64,000 bases of DNA from Mycolicibacterium sp. CBMA 247 (GCF_009729095.1 NZ_VTGX01000004.1:124001-188000), one strand, 5' to 3'; shown: positions 49,922 through 59,210, numbered from the stretch's first letter. The notes: generated by a model not told the origin, from the letters alone. Translations and numbers: made by a program.

Positions 49922-49945
49922 CAATGCCTGAAAACTAGCGCATAA
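49922..49945. promoter_or_regulatory. hipB operator O2
   Basis: Half-sites CAATGC and GCATAA, separated by 12 bases; spacer starts CTGAAA as in O1. It overlaps the presumed transcript start. Its centre is 61 bases from the centre of O1. Confidence 0.65.
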
Positions 49946-49981
49946 GGGTCTGCTCAGCCGCCGCGCCGAGCCCAACTCCTC

Positions 49982-50005
49982 TTATGCATGAGAAACCTGG
50001 CATAA
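49982..50005. promoter_or_regulatory. hipB operator O3
   Basis: Half-sites TTATGC and GCATAA, separated by 12 bases; the most symmetrical of the three. It runs into the hipB Shine-Dalgarno AAGGAGG. Its centre is 60 bases from that of O2. Confidence 0.7.
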
Positions 50006-50014
50006 GGAGGACGG

Positions 50015-50260
50015 ATGCCCGAGCCACGCCGGACCAAGCCGACCCTCAAATCCACTACGCCGGAAATCACCCAAATGGGCGAGGCCTTCGCCGCCAGGAG
50101 AATTCAGCTCGGACTCACCCAGCAGGTACTGGCCGACCTCGCCGGCGTCTCGCGCTACAGCATTCAAGCCCTCGAACACGGCACCGGCTCAATCAAATTG
50201 GCCTCGGTCATCGAAATCGCCGACATCCTCGGCCTACGGATTCAGGTCACCGCCACATGA
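50015..50260 (+). CDS. HipB-like XRE-family antitoxin
   Basis: An 81-residue DNA-binding protein. The helix-turn-helix covers residues 22-75: ARRIQLGLTQQVLADLAGVS and YSIQALEHGTGSIKLASVIEI. In HipB-type antitoxins this domain both binds operator DNA and neutralises the kinase. ATG 50015 follows AGGAGG. Its stop overlaps the start of the hipA-like gene by four bases (ATGA). Three matching operator sites lie upstream, supporting autorepression. Confidence 0.85.
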   Translation: MPEPRRTKPTLKSTTPEITQMGEAFAARRIQLGLTQQVLADLAGVSRYSIQALEHGTGSIKLASVIEIADILGLRIQVTAT

Positions 50261-51483
50261 CCGACTTCGAGGCCCTACGCGACATCGAGCAGGCCGACGT
50301 GTATCTCGGCGATCACCCGGTTGCCAGCCTGACCCGTGACCGCGGCGACGAGATCGTTTTCAGCTACACCGGTCCGGCGCCGGCGCCCGGTTCGGCAGTC
50401 CGCAACCAGTGGGTGTCATGGTCGCTGCCGCGCGACGCGGAATACCCGCTCGTGACGCACGGCGGTGCGGTTCCGACGTTCTTCGCCGGCCTCCTACCCG
50501 AAGGCGTCCGCCTGGGAATCGTGACCGCATCGACGAAAACGTCGGCCGATGACCACTTCACCCTGCTTCTTGCGATCGGCGCCGACACCGTCGGCAATGT
50601 CCGCTTACTGCCTGCAGGCACACCGGCGCCCACGCTGGGGCCGATGTTCGACCCCAAGCACAACAACGACTTTCGCGCTGTCTTTGCCCGCCTCACCGGC
50701 TCGCTCGCGGCAGACCCCGTCGGGCTGTCCGGAGTTCAGCCGAAGGTCAGTGCGGCGATGTGGTCGACTCCCGCGAGGACAACCTCAGGACCAGCGATCC
50801 TCAAGCTCAACCCGCCCAGCGGGTTTCCCCGCCTGGTCGAGAACGAACACTTCTTCATGCAGATGGCAGCCGACTGCGGACTCCGAACCGCGCAGACGCA
50901 ACTTCTGCACGACGCACAGGGGCGCAGTGCACTACTGGTGGAGCGTTTCGACCGCCGAGGCGACCTACGCATCGCGCAGGAAGATGCCTGCCAAGTCGCG
51001 GGCGTCTATCCGGCCTCGAAATACCGGATCCACGCCGAGACCGCGATCAGCGCCCTCGCCGATGCCTGTGCTCGCGGCAGCGGATCACGAGCAACCGCCA
51101 CCCTTGAGTTGTTGCGAATCGTGATGTTCTCGTGGTTGATCGGCAACGGCGACCTACACGGAAAGAACGTGTCCATCTACTGCCCGGACGACTTTTGGCG
51201 ACCCACACCGGCATACGATCTGCTGACCACCCAGCCCTATACCGGTTGGCGGGATCCGATGGCCATGAGGCTGTATGGCCGCGCCAACCGACTGAATCGG
51301 GAATGGTTCGCCGACGCCGCGGCACGGTTGGGCCTGCGCAGCCGGGCAGTGGTGCGGATGACCGATGACCTCGTTGATGCGGCACAGCATTGGCCGCATC
51401 GCTGCGACGAAATCGGTTTCACCACACGACAAACCGAACTCCTCGCCGATCTGCTGACGTCGCGGATCGACACCTTGAAATAG
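50257..51483 (+). CDS. HipA-like serine/threonine kinase toxin
   Basis: A 408-residue protein kinase-like toxin. The N-domain (residues 1-110) shows VYLGDHPVASLTRDRGDEIVF and FAGLLPEG. The kinase part has the ATP loop LSGVQPKVSAAM, the ERFDRRG and QEDACQV motifs, the catalytic NGDLHGKN with Asp299, and APAYDLL-like TPAYDLLTT for metal binding. E. coli HipA phosphorylates glutamyl-tRNA synthetase and causes persistence; the target here is unknown. Key catalytic residues look intact, so the module is probably functional. ATG 50257 overlaps the antitoxin stop. Confidence 0.87.
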   Translation: MTDFEALRDIEQADVYLGDHPVASLTRDRGDEIVFSYTGPAPAPGSAVRNQWVSWSLPRDAEYPLVTHGGAVPTFFAGLLPEGVRLGIVTASTKTSADDHFTLLLAIGADTVGNVRLLPAGTPAPTLGPMFDPKHNNDFRAVFARLTGSLAADPVGLSGVQPKVSAAMWSTPARTTSGPAILKLNPPSGFPRLVENEHFFMQMAADCGLRTAQTQLLHDAQGRSALLVERFDRRGDLRIAQEDACQVAGVYPASKYRIHAETAISALADACARGSGSRATATLELLRIVMFSWLIGNGDLHGKNVSIYCPDDFWRPTPAYDLLTTQPYTGWRDPMAMRLYGRANRLNREWFADAAARLGLRSRAVVRMTDDLVDAAQHWPHRCDEIGFTTRQTELLADLLTSRIDTLK

Positions 51484-51489
51484 CGGGGT

Positions 51490-52473
51490 TCAGCGCCGTT
51501 CGGCCAGCGCCCGCAGGAAGAACATCAGGTTGGCCGGGCGCTCGGCCAACCGCCGCACGAAGTAGCCGTACCACTCGTAGCCGAACGGGACGTACACCCG
51601 GACGTGGTTGCCGGCCTCGGCCAGCCGGCGCTGTTCGGCGTCGCGGATGTTGTAGAGCATCTGGTATTCGAAACTATCCACACCGCGGCCGAATTCGCCG
51701 GCCAGGGCAGGCACCGCGTCGATGATCGCCGGATCGTGTGAGGCCACCATCGGATAGCCGGACCCGGCCATGAGCACTCGCAGGCAGCGCAGGTAGGAGT
51801 CGGTGACCTCCTCGGCGTCACGGTAGGCCACCGAGGCGGGCTCGTCGTAGGCGCCCTTGCACAGCCGGATCCGGGCTCCCGATGCGGCGAACTCACGGCA
51901 GTCGCCCTCGGTCCGGTGCAGGTAGGCCTGCAGAACCGTGCCCAGCCAGTCGAATTCGGTGCGCAGGTCGCGCACGATCGACAGGGTCGAGTCGGTGGTG
52001 GTGTGGTCCTCGGCGTCCACGGTCACCCAGGCCCCCACCTCGCGGGCCTTGGCACAGATGGTGTGCGCGTTCTCGTAGGCGATCTTCTCGCCGTCGCGGG
52101 GCAGCGCCTGGCCCAGGGCCGAGAGCTTGAGCGAGACCTCCAGCGGCCGCACCTCGGCAGCGGTGTCGCCGCGCTGCGCCAGCCCGTCGAGCAACACGAG
52201 ATAGGCCTGCACGGTACGTTCGGCGTCCTCGATGCCGGTGGTGTCCTCGCCGAGGTAGTCGATGGTGACGAAGCGCCCCGAATCCCGCAGAGCACCAACG
52301 GTGTAGAGCGCATCGGGAATGGTCTCCCCCGCGACGAAGCGGTCCACCACCTTGCGGGTGATCGGGAGACGTTCGGCCGTGTGGCGTAGCCGCGGTGAAC
52401 GTGACGCGGCCAGGATCGTGGGACGGGCTACCCGATGGAACGCTGACTCTATTGCTCCTCGCGTGTGCACCAC
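51490..52473 (-). CDS. pruB: Proline dehydrogenase
   Basis: A 327-residue flavin enzyme oxidising proline to pyrroline-5-carboxylate, close to Rv1188 in length. The barrel carries TIDYLGEDT, SLKLSALGQ, TVDAEDHTTTD, RLCKGAYDEP, ASHDPAIID and FEYQMLYNIRDAEQRRL. Its start lies three bases after the pruA stop on the same strand, so the two are co-transcribed. Located opposite and 6 bases from the hipA-like stop (convergent). Confidence 0.93.
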   Translation of the reverse strand: MVHTRGAIESAFHRVARPTILAASRSPRLRHTAERLPITRKVVDRFVAGETIPDALYTVGALRDSGRFVTIDYLGEDTTGIEDAERTVQAYLVLLDGLAQRGDTAAEVRPLEVSLKLSALGQALPRDGEKIAYENAHTICAKAREVGAWVTVDAEDHTTTDSTLSIVRDLRTEFDWLGTVLQAYLHRTEGDCREFAASGARIRLCKGAYDEPASVAYRDAEEVTDSYLRCLRVLMAGSGYPMVASHDPAIIDAVPALAGEFGRGVDSFEYQMLYNIRDAEQRRLAEAGNHVRVYVPFGYEWYGYFVRRLAERPANLMFFLRALAERR

Positions 52474-52475
52474 GG

Positions 52476-54104
52476 TCAGGCCTCCATGTGCGGGTAGGTG
52501 TGGTTGGTGGGCGGCACGAAGGTCTCCTTGATGGAGCGGGCCGAGGTCCAGCGCAACAGGTTCAGCGCCGAGCCGGCCTTGTCGTTGGTACCCGAGGCGC
52601 GTGACCCGCCGAACGGCTGCTGTCCGACGACCGCGCCGGTCGGCTTGTCGTTGACGTAGAAGTTGCCTGCCGCGTTCCGCAGCCGGTCGGCGGCGGTGAG
52701 GACCGCGGCGCGATCGTCGGCGATCACCGCGCCGGTCAAGGCATAACGCGCGCCGGTGTCGACGACCTCGAGGATCTTTTCGTACTCACCATCGGGGTAG
52801 ACGTGCACGGCCAGGATCGGGCCGAAGTACTCGGTGGAGAACGCCTCGTCGGTCGGGTCGTCGGACAGTAGGACCGTGGGCCGCACGAAATAGCCTTCGC
52901 TGTCGTCGTATTCACCGCCGGCGGCAACGGTGACACCCGCGGCGCCCTTGGCCCGCTCGATGGCGTTGACATTCTTGGCGAAGGAGCGCTCGTCGATCAC
53001 CGCACCGCCGTAGTTGGACAGGTCGGTGACGTCGCCGTACTTCAGTTCGCCGGTGGCCGAGAGGAAGTCGTCGCCCATCTGGTGCCATACCGAACGCGGG
53101 ATGAAGGCCCGCGACGCCGCCGAGCATTTCTGCCCCTGGTAGTCGAAGGCCCCGCGAATCAGCGCGGTGCGCAGCACATCCGGCCGGGCCGAGGCGTGCG
53201 CGACAACGAAATCCTTGCCGCCGGTCTCGCCGACCAGTCGCGGATAGGTGTGATAGCGGTCGATATTCGTGCCGACCTCGCGCCACAGGTGCTGGAAGGT
53301 GGCGGTCGACCCGGTGAAGTGGATGCCGGCCAGTCGCGGATCGGCCAGGGCCACATCGGAAACCGCGATGCCGTCGCCGGTCACCAAGTTGATCACTCCC
53401 GGCGGCAACCCGGCCGCCTCCAGCAGCTGCATGGTCAGGTAGGCCGCGAAGGTCTGGGTGGGCGAGGGTTTCCACACCACGGTATTGCCCATCAGGGCGG
53501 GCGCGGTGGGCAGGTTTCCCGCGATCGCGGTGAAGTTGAACGGGGTGATGGCGTAGACGAAGCCTTCAAGCGGCCGGTGGTCGGTGCGGTTCCAGACGCC
53601 CGGGCCGCTGATGGGCTGCTGGGCCAGGATCTGGCGGGCGAACTCGACGTTGAACCGCCAGAAGTCGATCAGCTCGCAGGGGGCGTCGATCTCGGCCTGG
53701 TAGGCGGTCTTGGATTGGCCGAGCATGGTGGCCGCGGCGATCTTCGCTCGCCACGGTCCGGACAACAGGTCGGCCGCCCGCAGGAACACCGCGGCGCGCT
53801 CGTCGAACGGCATCCGGGCCCACTCGCCCTTGGCGGCCAGCGCGGCTTCGATGGCCGCGGTGGCGTCGGCGTGTTCGGCGTTGGTCAGAGTGCCCAGCCG
53901 TGCCGAGTGGCGGTGCGGCTGCACCACATCGATGCGGGCGCCGCTGCCCATGCGGTGCCGGCCGCCGATGACGTGCGGCAGGTCGATCGGGGCGCCGGTC
54001 AGTTCGCCCAGCGCTGTGATGAGCCGGGCGCGTTCCCCCGAGCCCGGTGCGTAGTCGTGGACCGGCTCGTTGGCCGGCAACGGCACGTCGGTGATGGCAT
54101 CCAT
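52476..54104 (-). CDS. pruA: Delta-1-pyrroline-5-carboxylate dehydrogenase
   Basis: A 542-residue aldehyde dehydrogenase (Rv1187/RocA) converting pyrroline-5-carboxylate to glutamate. Catalytic Glu in VGETGGKDFV and Cys in GQKCSAASRAFI are both present, with GSTATFQHLW for NAD binding. ATG 54104 (MDAITDVPLPANEPV) fits the family start better than the longer frame from 54131. Divergent from pruC across 83 bases that contain a perfect palindrome. Confidence 0.94.
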   Translation of the reverse strand: MDAITDVPLPANEPVHDYAPGSGERARLITALGELTGAPIDLPHVIGGRHRMGSGARIDVVQPHRHSARLGTLTNAEHADATAAIEAALAAKGEWARMPFDERAAVFLRAADLLSGPWRAKIAAATMLGQSKTAYQAEIDAPCELIDFWRFNVEFARQILAQQPISGPGVWNRTDHRPLEGFVYAITPFNFTAIAGNLPTAPALMGNTVVWKPSPTQTFAAYLTMQLLEAAGLPPGVINLVTGDGIAVSDVALADPRLAGIHFTGSTATFQHLWREVGTNIDRYHTYPRLVGETGGKDFVVAHASARPDVLRTALIRGAFDYQGQKCSAASRAFIPRSVWHQMGDDFLSATGELKYGDVTDLSNYGGAVIDERSFAKNVNAIERAKGAAGVTVAAGGEYDDSEGYFVRPTVLLSDDPTDEAFSTEYFGPILAVHVYPDGEYEKILEVVDTGARYALTGAVIADDRAAVLTAADRLRNAAGNFYVNDKPTGAVVGQQPFGGSRASGTNDKAGSALNLLRWTSARSIKETFVPPTNHTYPHMEA

Positions 54105-54137
54105 GACATAAGAATCCCCGACGTGACCCACGCAACT

Positions 54138-54155
54138 CTTGTCTGATCAGACAAG
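54138..54155. promoter_or_regulatory. Perfect 18-bp palindrome between pruA and pruC
   Basis: CTTGTCTGATCAGACAAG reads the same on both strands. It begins 34 bases upstream of pruA ATG and ends 33 bases before pruC ATG, exactly central. Likely binding site for PruC, the activator of pruA and pruB. Confidence 0.75.
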
Positions 54156-54173
54156 CCTCACGCCACTTGCCAG

Positions 54174-54179
54174 TAGAAT
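54174..54179 (+). promoter_or_regulatory. -10 box of pruC
   Basis: TAGAAT fits TANNNT and ends eight bases before ATG 54188, so the message probably starts at or next to the start codon. Confidence 0.5.
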
Positions 54180-54187
54180 CGGACAAC

Positions 54188-55759
54188 ATGCGGGCAACCG
54201 GTGTCAGCCTGGGCCAACTGCTGTTGGCGCTGGATGCCACGCTGGTCCGGCTCGTGCAGGCGCCCCGCGGTCTCGATCTACCAGTGGCCTCGGCCGCGCT
54301 GATCGATTCCGACGATGTGCGCCTGGGCCTGGCCCCTTCCGCCGGTTCGGCCGACATGTTCTTCCTGCTCGGGGTGTCCGAGAAGGACGCGCTGCGCTGG
54401 GTCGAGCAACAGAGCGTGCGCCGTCCGCCCACGGCGATCTTTGTCAAAGAACCATCGGGCGCCGTCGTCGAACGCGCGGTGGCGGCGGGCACCGCGGTGG
54501 TGGCCGTTGATCCGCGGGCCCGCTGGGAGCGGCTCTACCGTCTGGTCAACCACGTCTTCGAGCACCACGGCGACGGCGCGCTGCACGATTCGGGTACTGA
54601 TCTGTTCGGCCTGGCCCAGTCCGTGGCCGAACGCACGCACGGCATGGTCAGCATCGAGGACGCCCAGTCGCACGTGCTGTCCTACTCGGCCTCCAGCGAC
54701 GAGGCCGATGAGTTGCGCCGGTTGTCGATTCTCGGGCGGGCCGGCCCGCCGGAGCATCTGGCCTGGATCGCCCAGTGGGGCATCTTCGATGCGCTGCGCT
54801 CGCGGCCGGAGGCGGTGCGGGTCGCCGAGCGCCCCGAGTTGGGGTTGCGTCCCCGGTTGGCGATCGGCATCTTCGCACCCGCGGTCGACGAGCGTCGGGC
54901 CCCGGCCTTCGTCGGCACGATCTGGGTGCAGCAAGGCAGCCGCCCGCTGGCCGAGGACGCCGAGGAGGTGCTGCGCGGCGCCGCGGTGCTGGCCGCGCGC
55001 ATCATGGCCCGGTTGGCGGCGGCCCCGTCGACGCATGCCGTGCGGGTACAGGAACTGCTGGGATTGGGCGAGGCCCACGCTCCGGTCGAGGTGGAACTGG
55101 TCGCCCGGGAACTGGGTGTGGCCGCCGGCGGCCGGGCCGCGGTGATCGGATTCGACGGGGGTACCGCGGGCACCCGACTGGCCGATGTTCTGGCGTTGAG
55201 CGCCAGCGCTTTTCGCCATGACGCACAGATGGCCTCGGTGGGTTCGCGTGTCTATGTGTTGTTCCCGAGCACCGGCAAGGCGGTGGCATCGTGGGTGCGG
55301 GGCACCGTGGCAGCGCTGCGCGCCGAGTTGGGGCTGCAGCTGCATGCGGTGATCGCCAGCCCGGTGGCCGGATTGGCGGGCGCGGCGGCCGCCCGCACCG
55401 ATGTCGACCGGGTGCTCGACACTGCCGAACGCCATCCCGGGACGCTCGCCGCGGTCACCTCGCTGGCCGAGGCGCGCACCACGGTGCTGCTCGACGAGAT
55501 CGTCACCGCGATCGCCGCCGACGAGCGGCTGATCGACCCGCGGGTGCGCGCGCTGCGGGCCGACGAACCGGTGCTGGCCGACACCCTGGGCGTCTACCTG
55601 GACTCCTTCGGTGATGTCGCCGCGGCTGCGCAGCACCTGCACGTGCACCCCAACACCGTGCGCTATCGGATACGCCGGGTCGAGCAGCTGCTGGCGGCCT
55701 CACTGAACGATTCCGATGTGCGGCTCCTGCTCTCACTGAGCCTGCGCGCCACGGCGTGA
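54188..55759 (+). CDS. pruC: PucR-family proline-utilisation regulator PruC
   Basis: A 523-residue regulator homologous to Rv1186c. The N-terminal half is a PucR-type sensor domain, a GGDEF-like middle covers about 290-400, and the last 60 residues hold the helix-turn-helix: DTLGVYLDSFGDVAAAAQHL, then HPNTVRYRIRRVEQLL. In M. tuberculosis the homologue activates pruA and pruB in response to proline or its product. ATG 54188 follows a TAGAAT box at leaderless distance. The palindrome upstream is its likely operator. Confidence 0.9.
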   Translation: MRATGVSLGQLLLALDATLVRLVQAPRGLDLPVASAALIDSDDVRLGLAPSAGSADMFFLLGVSEKDALRWVEQQSVRRPPTAIFVKEPSGAVVERAVAAGTAVVAVDPRARWERLYRLVNHVFEHHGDGALHDSGTDLFGLAQSVAERTHGMVSIEDAQSHVLSYSASSDEADELRRLSILGRAGPPEHLAWIAQWGIFDALRSRPEAVRVAERPELGLRPRLAIGIFAPAVDERRAPAFVGTIWVQQGSRPLAEDAEEVLRGAAVLAARIMARLAAAPSTHAVRVQELLGLGEAHAPVEVELVARELGVAAGGRAAVIGFDGGTAGTRLADVLALSASAFRHDAQMASVGSRVYVLFPSTGKAVASWVRGTVAALRAELGLQLHAVIASPVAGLAGAAAARTDVDRVLDTAERHPGTLAAVTSLAEARTTVLLDEIVTAIAADERLIDPRVRALRADEPVLADTLGVYLDSFGDVAAAAQHLHVHPNTVRYRIRRVEQLLAASLNDSDVRLLLSLSLRATA

Positions 55760-55845
55760 GCCCTGCCGGTGTCAACCGTTCGGCTGACATCACGATCAGC
55801 CGGGAAGTCGTCGCGCGCGGGCGAACGAACCGGCACTGTATCGGT

Positions 55846-57330
55846 ATGACCACCGCAGCGATTCAGCAAGAATCCGAACATCCTTATCTGAGCGGGAACT
55901 TTGCACCGGTGCATGACGAGGTCACCGTCACCGACCTCAAGGTCACCGGGAGCATTCCGGATCATCTCGACGGGCGCTACCTGCGCGTCGGGCCCAACCC
56001 GCTGCGGGCTCCCGACCCGCGGCACTACCACTGGTTCCTGGGCGACGGCATGGCACATGGGATCCGGCTGCGCGACGGCGTGGCGACCTGGTACCGCAAC
56101 CGCTGGGTGCGGTCGGCCTCGGTGGCCCGCGGGCTCGGCGAGAAGTGGGCAGGCGGCGCGCACGCGGGTGGATTCGATTTCGCCGCCAACACCAACATCA
56201 TCGGCCACGCGGGCAAGACGTTGGCGCTCACCGAGGCCGGTGTGCGGCCCTACGAACTCACCGAGGAGCTCGACACCGTCGGCCCGTCCGATTTCTGCGG
56301 CACCCTGTTCGGCGGCTTTACCGCGCACCCCAAGCACGACCCGAAAACCGGTGAACTGCATGCAGTGTCATACAACCCGCTGCGCGGCAACCTGGTGAGC
56401 TACACCGTCACCGGGGTGGACGGCAAGGTCCGGCGCACGGTCGACATCGCCCTGCGCGCGCAGACGATGATGCATGACTTCACCCTGACCGAGAAGTACG
56501 TGGTGCTCTACGACCTGCCGGTGCTCCTGGACCTGGCGACCATGGTCAAGAGCGCTCCGGCCCGGGCCGCGGCGAGACTGCTGACCGGATTCGCGGCCCG
56601 GCACGCGGCACCTGATTTCGTGTTGCGCGCGGCGATGCGCGGATCCGAACGCGCGACACTGCCGACGACGGGGATGCCGTACCGGTGGGCACCGGAGCAC
56701 GGCGCCCGCGTCGGCGTGCTGCCGCGTGAGGGTTCCGCCGCCGACATCCGGTGGTTCGATGTGCCGCCGTGCTATGTGTTCCACGCACTCAACGGTTATG
56801 ACCACACCGGACCCGACGGCGAGCAGATCGTGCTCGACGTGGTCCGGCACCCGGCCGTGTTCACCACCGGCGACCAGTTGTTCACCGACTCGATCACGTT
56901 GGACCGCTGGACGATCGACCTGCGTACCGGCCGGTTGCGCGAGCAGCGACTCAACGACGATGCCCAGGAGTTCCCGCGCGTCGACGAGCGCGTCGTCGGC
57001 CGGCAGCACCGGTACGGCTACACCGTCGGCTTCGCACCGGAACCGGGCGCTGCACCTGCCGCGATCCTGTGTCACGACCTGCGTGACGGCAGCTCGCAAC
57101 GGGTCGACTTCGGGTCCGGGCGTGAACCGGGTGAGTTCGTTTTCGTTCCGTCCAGACCGGAGGCCGACGAGAACGACGGCGTGGTGATGGGTTTCGTCTA
57201 CGATCGCGCCGAGAACCGCAGCGATCTGGTGCTGCTCGACGGTCAGAGCCTGGCACCCGTTGCCACTGTGCACATTCCGGTCCGGGTTCCACACGGCTTT
57301 CACGGCAATTGGGTGGCCGCCGACCGCTAG
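55846..57330 (+). CDS. Carotenoid cleavage oxygenase
   Basis: A 494-residue non-haem iron enzyme of the RPE65/carotenoid oxygenase family. Family wording includes GRYLRVGPNPLRAPDPR, HWFLGDGMAHGIRLRDG, FTAHPKHDPKTGELHA, MMHDFTLTEKYVV and, at the end, VPHGFHGNW; the four iron-ligand His are expected in TAHPK, HDF, FHALN and HGFHG. Likely cleaves carotenoids or apocarotenoids; M. tuberculosis has related Rv0654 and Rv0913c. ATG 55846 was chosen at the family start; the frame extends to 55756. 86 bases separate it from pruC. Confidence 0.9.
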   Translation: MTTAAIQQESEHPYLSGNFAPVHDEVTVTDLKVTGSIPDHLDGRYLRVGPNPLRAPDPRHYHWFLGDGMAHGIRLRDGVATWYRNRWVRSASVARGLGEKWAGGAHAGGFDFAANTNIIGHAGKTLALTEAGVRPYELTEELDTVGPSDFCGTLFGGFTAHPKHDPKTGELHAVSYNPLRGNLVSYTVTGVDGKVRRTVDIALRAQTMMHDFTLTEKYVVLYDLPVLLDLATMVKSAPARAAARLLTGFAARHAAPDFVLRAAMRGSERATLPTTGMPYRWAPEHGARVGVLPREGSAADIRWFDVPPCYVFHALNGYDHTGPDGEQIVLDVVRHPAVFTTGDQLFTDSITLDRWTIDLRTGRLREQRLNDDAQEFPRVDERVVGRQHRYGYTVGFAPEPGAAPAAILCHDLRDGSSQRVDFGSGREPGEFVFVPSRPEADENDGVVMGFVYDRAENRSDLVLLDGQSLAPVATVHIPVRVPHGFHGNWVAADR

Positions 57331-57339
57331 CATCGGCAG

Positions 57340-58572
57340 ATGACCGAAAACGGTCCGCCCACAACGCCTGATTCGCGGCCGGTTTCAGGGCCCGCCCTGG
57401 GCGAGCCGTCGGACTGGCACTGGATGTGGGAAACCTACGTCTGCGCATTGTGCGTCGCGGCGATCGTCGCGGTGGTCCTGCTGCACCGTACGTTCGGCGG
57501 CAACCTACCGGTGGCCTGCAGCGCGCTTGGCGCCATGATCGCGATCGTTCTGGTGTTCGGACGCACCATCATTCGCGATGGAGATCAGATCGCCGGCCCG
57601 GTGCGGGCACGCACGGTGGCGTTCGTGGCAGTGGTAATCGGGCTGTGGCTGATCGCCACCCTCGCCGCGGCCCCGGCCGTCGCGGCGATCCCGGCGCTGT
57701 ACCCACTGATCTTCGCCACGCTGCCACTGGCCGCGGCGTTGACCCTGACGTTCGCGGTCACCTTGGCACCGTTGGCCATTGCCGCGGCAAGCCACGGGGT
57801 GGGTTGGCCGAGCCTGCCCGCCGTGGCGGCGGTGACGCTCGTCGGCGCGGTCGCGGCCCCGATCATCGGCACCACGATCATGACCACCATGCGGCAGCGC
57901 CAGCAGTTGGCCGAGACGGTCGCCGAACTGGCGGCCAGCCGGGCAGAAACCGCCCGGCTGTCGCGGGAGGCCGGGGTGGCCGCCGAGCGGGAGCGGCTGG
58001 CCCGCGAGATCCACGACACCCTGGCCCAGGGGTTCACCAGCATCGTGGCGCTGGCCCAGGCGGTGCAGGCCGAGAGCGACAGCGACCCGGCCGCCGCCGC
58101 CCGACACGTCGAGTTGATCCGCGGCACAGCACGGGACAACCTGGCCGAGGCCCGCACGATGGTGACGCGGCTGACCCCGGCCGCGTTGGAGGAGGGCTCA
58201 TTGTCCGCTGCGCTGCGCCGCCAGTGCGACAACCTGGCCGCCGAGACCGGAATCGCCGTCGACTTGCGTATCGACGACGACCTGCCGCGGCTCGGCATGG
58301 CCGCCGATGTGGTGCTGCTGCGCAGTGCGCAAGAGGCGATGGCGAACGTGCGCAGACATGCCCACGCCAGTGAACTCCAGGTGCGGCTGCAACCATCCCC
58401 GGACGGGGTGCGACTTTCCTTGTCGGACAACGGGATCGGCCTGCGAACCGATCACGTGGACGGTTTCGGCCTGCGCGGGATGCGGGCCCGGCTGGACCAG
58501 GTCGGCGGCACTTTGACGCTGTCGGCGCCCGACGGCGGCGGGGTGCGGGTCGTCGTGGCGGTGCCGGCATGA
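57340..58572 (+). CDS. NarL-type sensor histidine kinase
   Basis: A 410-residue membrane kinase. Five or six helices fill residues 30-190 without a sizeable outer domain, so it probably senses in or near the membrane. A short coiled linker leads to the HisKA_3 dimerisation domain with the phospho-His in ERLAREIHDTLAQGFTS near residue 222. The ATPase domain shows SAQEAMANVRRHAHAS, LSLSDNGIGL and GFGLRGMRARLDQVGG. Stop overlaps the response regulator start, typical of a two-component pair. Signal unknown. Confidence 0.92.
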   Translation: MTENGPPTTPDSRPVSGPALGEPSDWHWMWETYVCALCVAAIVAVVLLHRTFGGNLPVACSALGAMIAIVLVFGRTIIRDGDQIAGPVRARTVAFVAVVIGLWLIATLAAAPAVAAIPALYPLIFATLPLAAALTLTFAVTLAPLAIAAASHGVGWPSLPAVAAVTLVGAVAAPIIGTTIMTTMRQRQQLAETVAELAASRAETARLSREAGVAAERERLAREIHDTLAQGFTSIVALAQAVQAESDSDPAAAARHVELIRGTARDNLAEARTMVTRLTPAALEEGSLSAALRRQCDNLAAETGIAVDLRIDDDLPRLGMAADVVLLRSAQEAMANVRRHAHASELQVRLQPSPDGVRLSLSDNGIGLRTDHVDGFGLRGMRARLDQVGGTLTLSAPDGGGVRVVVAVPA

Positions 58573-59198
58573 CCACCGATACGACGAGGGTGCTGCTGGT
58601 CGACGACCATCCGGTGGTCCGCGAGGGCCTGCGCGGCATGATCGACGCCGAGGATGATTTGACCGTGATCGGTGAGGCCGGTTCCGGAGCCGAGGCGATC
58701 AGTCAGGCTCGCACGCTGCGGCCCGATGTGATCCTGATGGATCTGCGGATGCCCGGACTCGATGGCGTCGCCGCGACGGCCCGGATTCTGGCCGACGACC
58801 CGTCGATCCACATCGTGGTGGTCACGACCTACGAAAGCGACACCGACATCCTTCGCGCCGTGGAGGCCGGGGCGACGGGTTATCTGCTCAAGGATGCGTC
58901 CCGCGCCGAGTTGGCCCGCGCGGTGCGCGACGCGGCGCGCGGCAAGACGGTGCTCGCCCCGGGGGTCGCCGACCGGTTGGTGAACGCGGTCCGCGCGCCG
59001 TCGGTGACGTTGTCGGTGCGTGAGGTCGAGGTACTGGCACTGGTGGCCACGGGCGCCACCAACGCCGATGTCGGCCGTGCCCTGCACATCAGTGAGGCCA
59101 CGGTGAAGACGCATCTGCTGCGGGCGTTCCACAAACTCGGGGTGTCCGACCGCACGGCGGCGGTGACCACAGCGATGTCGCTGGGGTTGCTGCCCTAA
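58569..59198 (+). CDS. NarL/FixJ-family response regulator
   Basis: A 209-residue partner of the kinase just upstream. The receiver domain has LLVDDHPVVREGL with acidic pocket residues, phospho-Asp in DVILMDLRMPG near residue 56, and TYESDTDILRAVEAGATGY. The LuxR helix-turn-helix is in SVREVEVLALVATGATNADV and GRALHISEATVKTHLLRAF. Overlaps the kinase by four bases. It may control neighbouring genes such as the sulfur fusion gene 150 bases downstream, but that is only suggested by position. Confidence 0.93.
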   Translation: MTTDTTRVLLVDDHPVVREGLRGMIDAEDDLTVIGEAGSGAEAISQARTLRPDVILMDLRMPGLDGVAATARILADDPSIHIVVVTTYESDTDILRAVEAGATGYLLKDASRAELARAVRDAARGKTVLAPGVADRLVNAVRAPSVTLSVREVEVLALVATGATNADVGRALHISEATVKTHLLRAFHKLGVSDRTAAVTTAMSLGLLP

Positions 59199-59210
59199 CT
59201 CAACCCACCG

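Noticed and set aside
54278..55648. 456-codon minus-strand frame
   Set aside because: Antisense to pruC with no recognisable domain; a GC-driven shadow.
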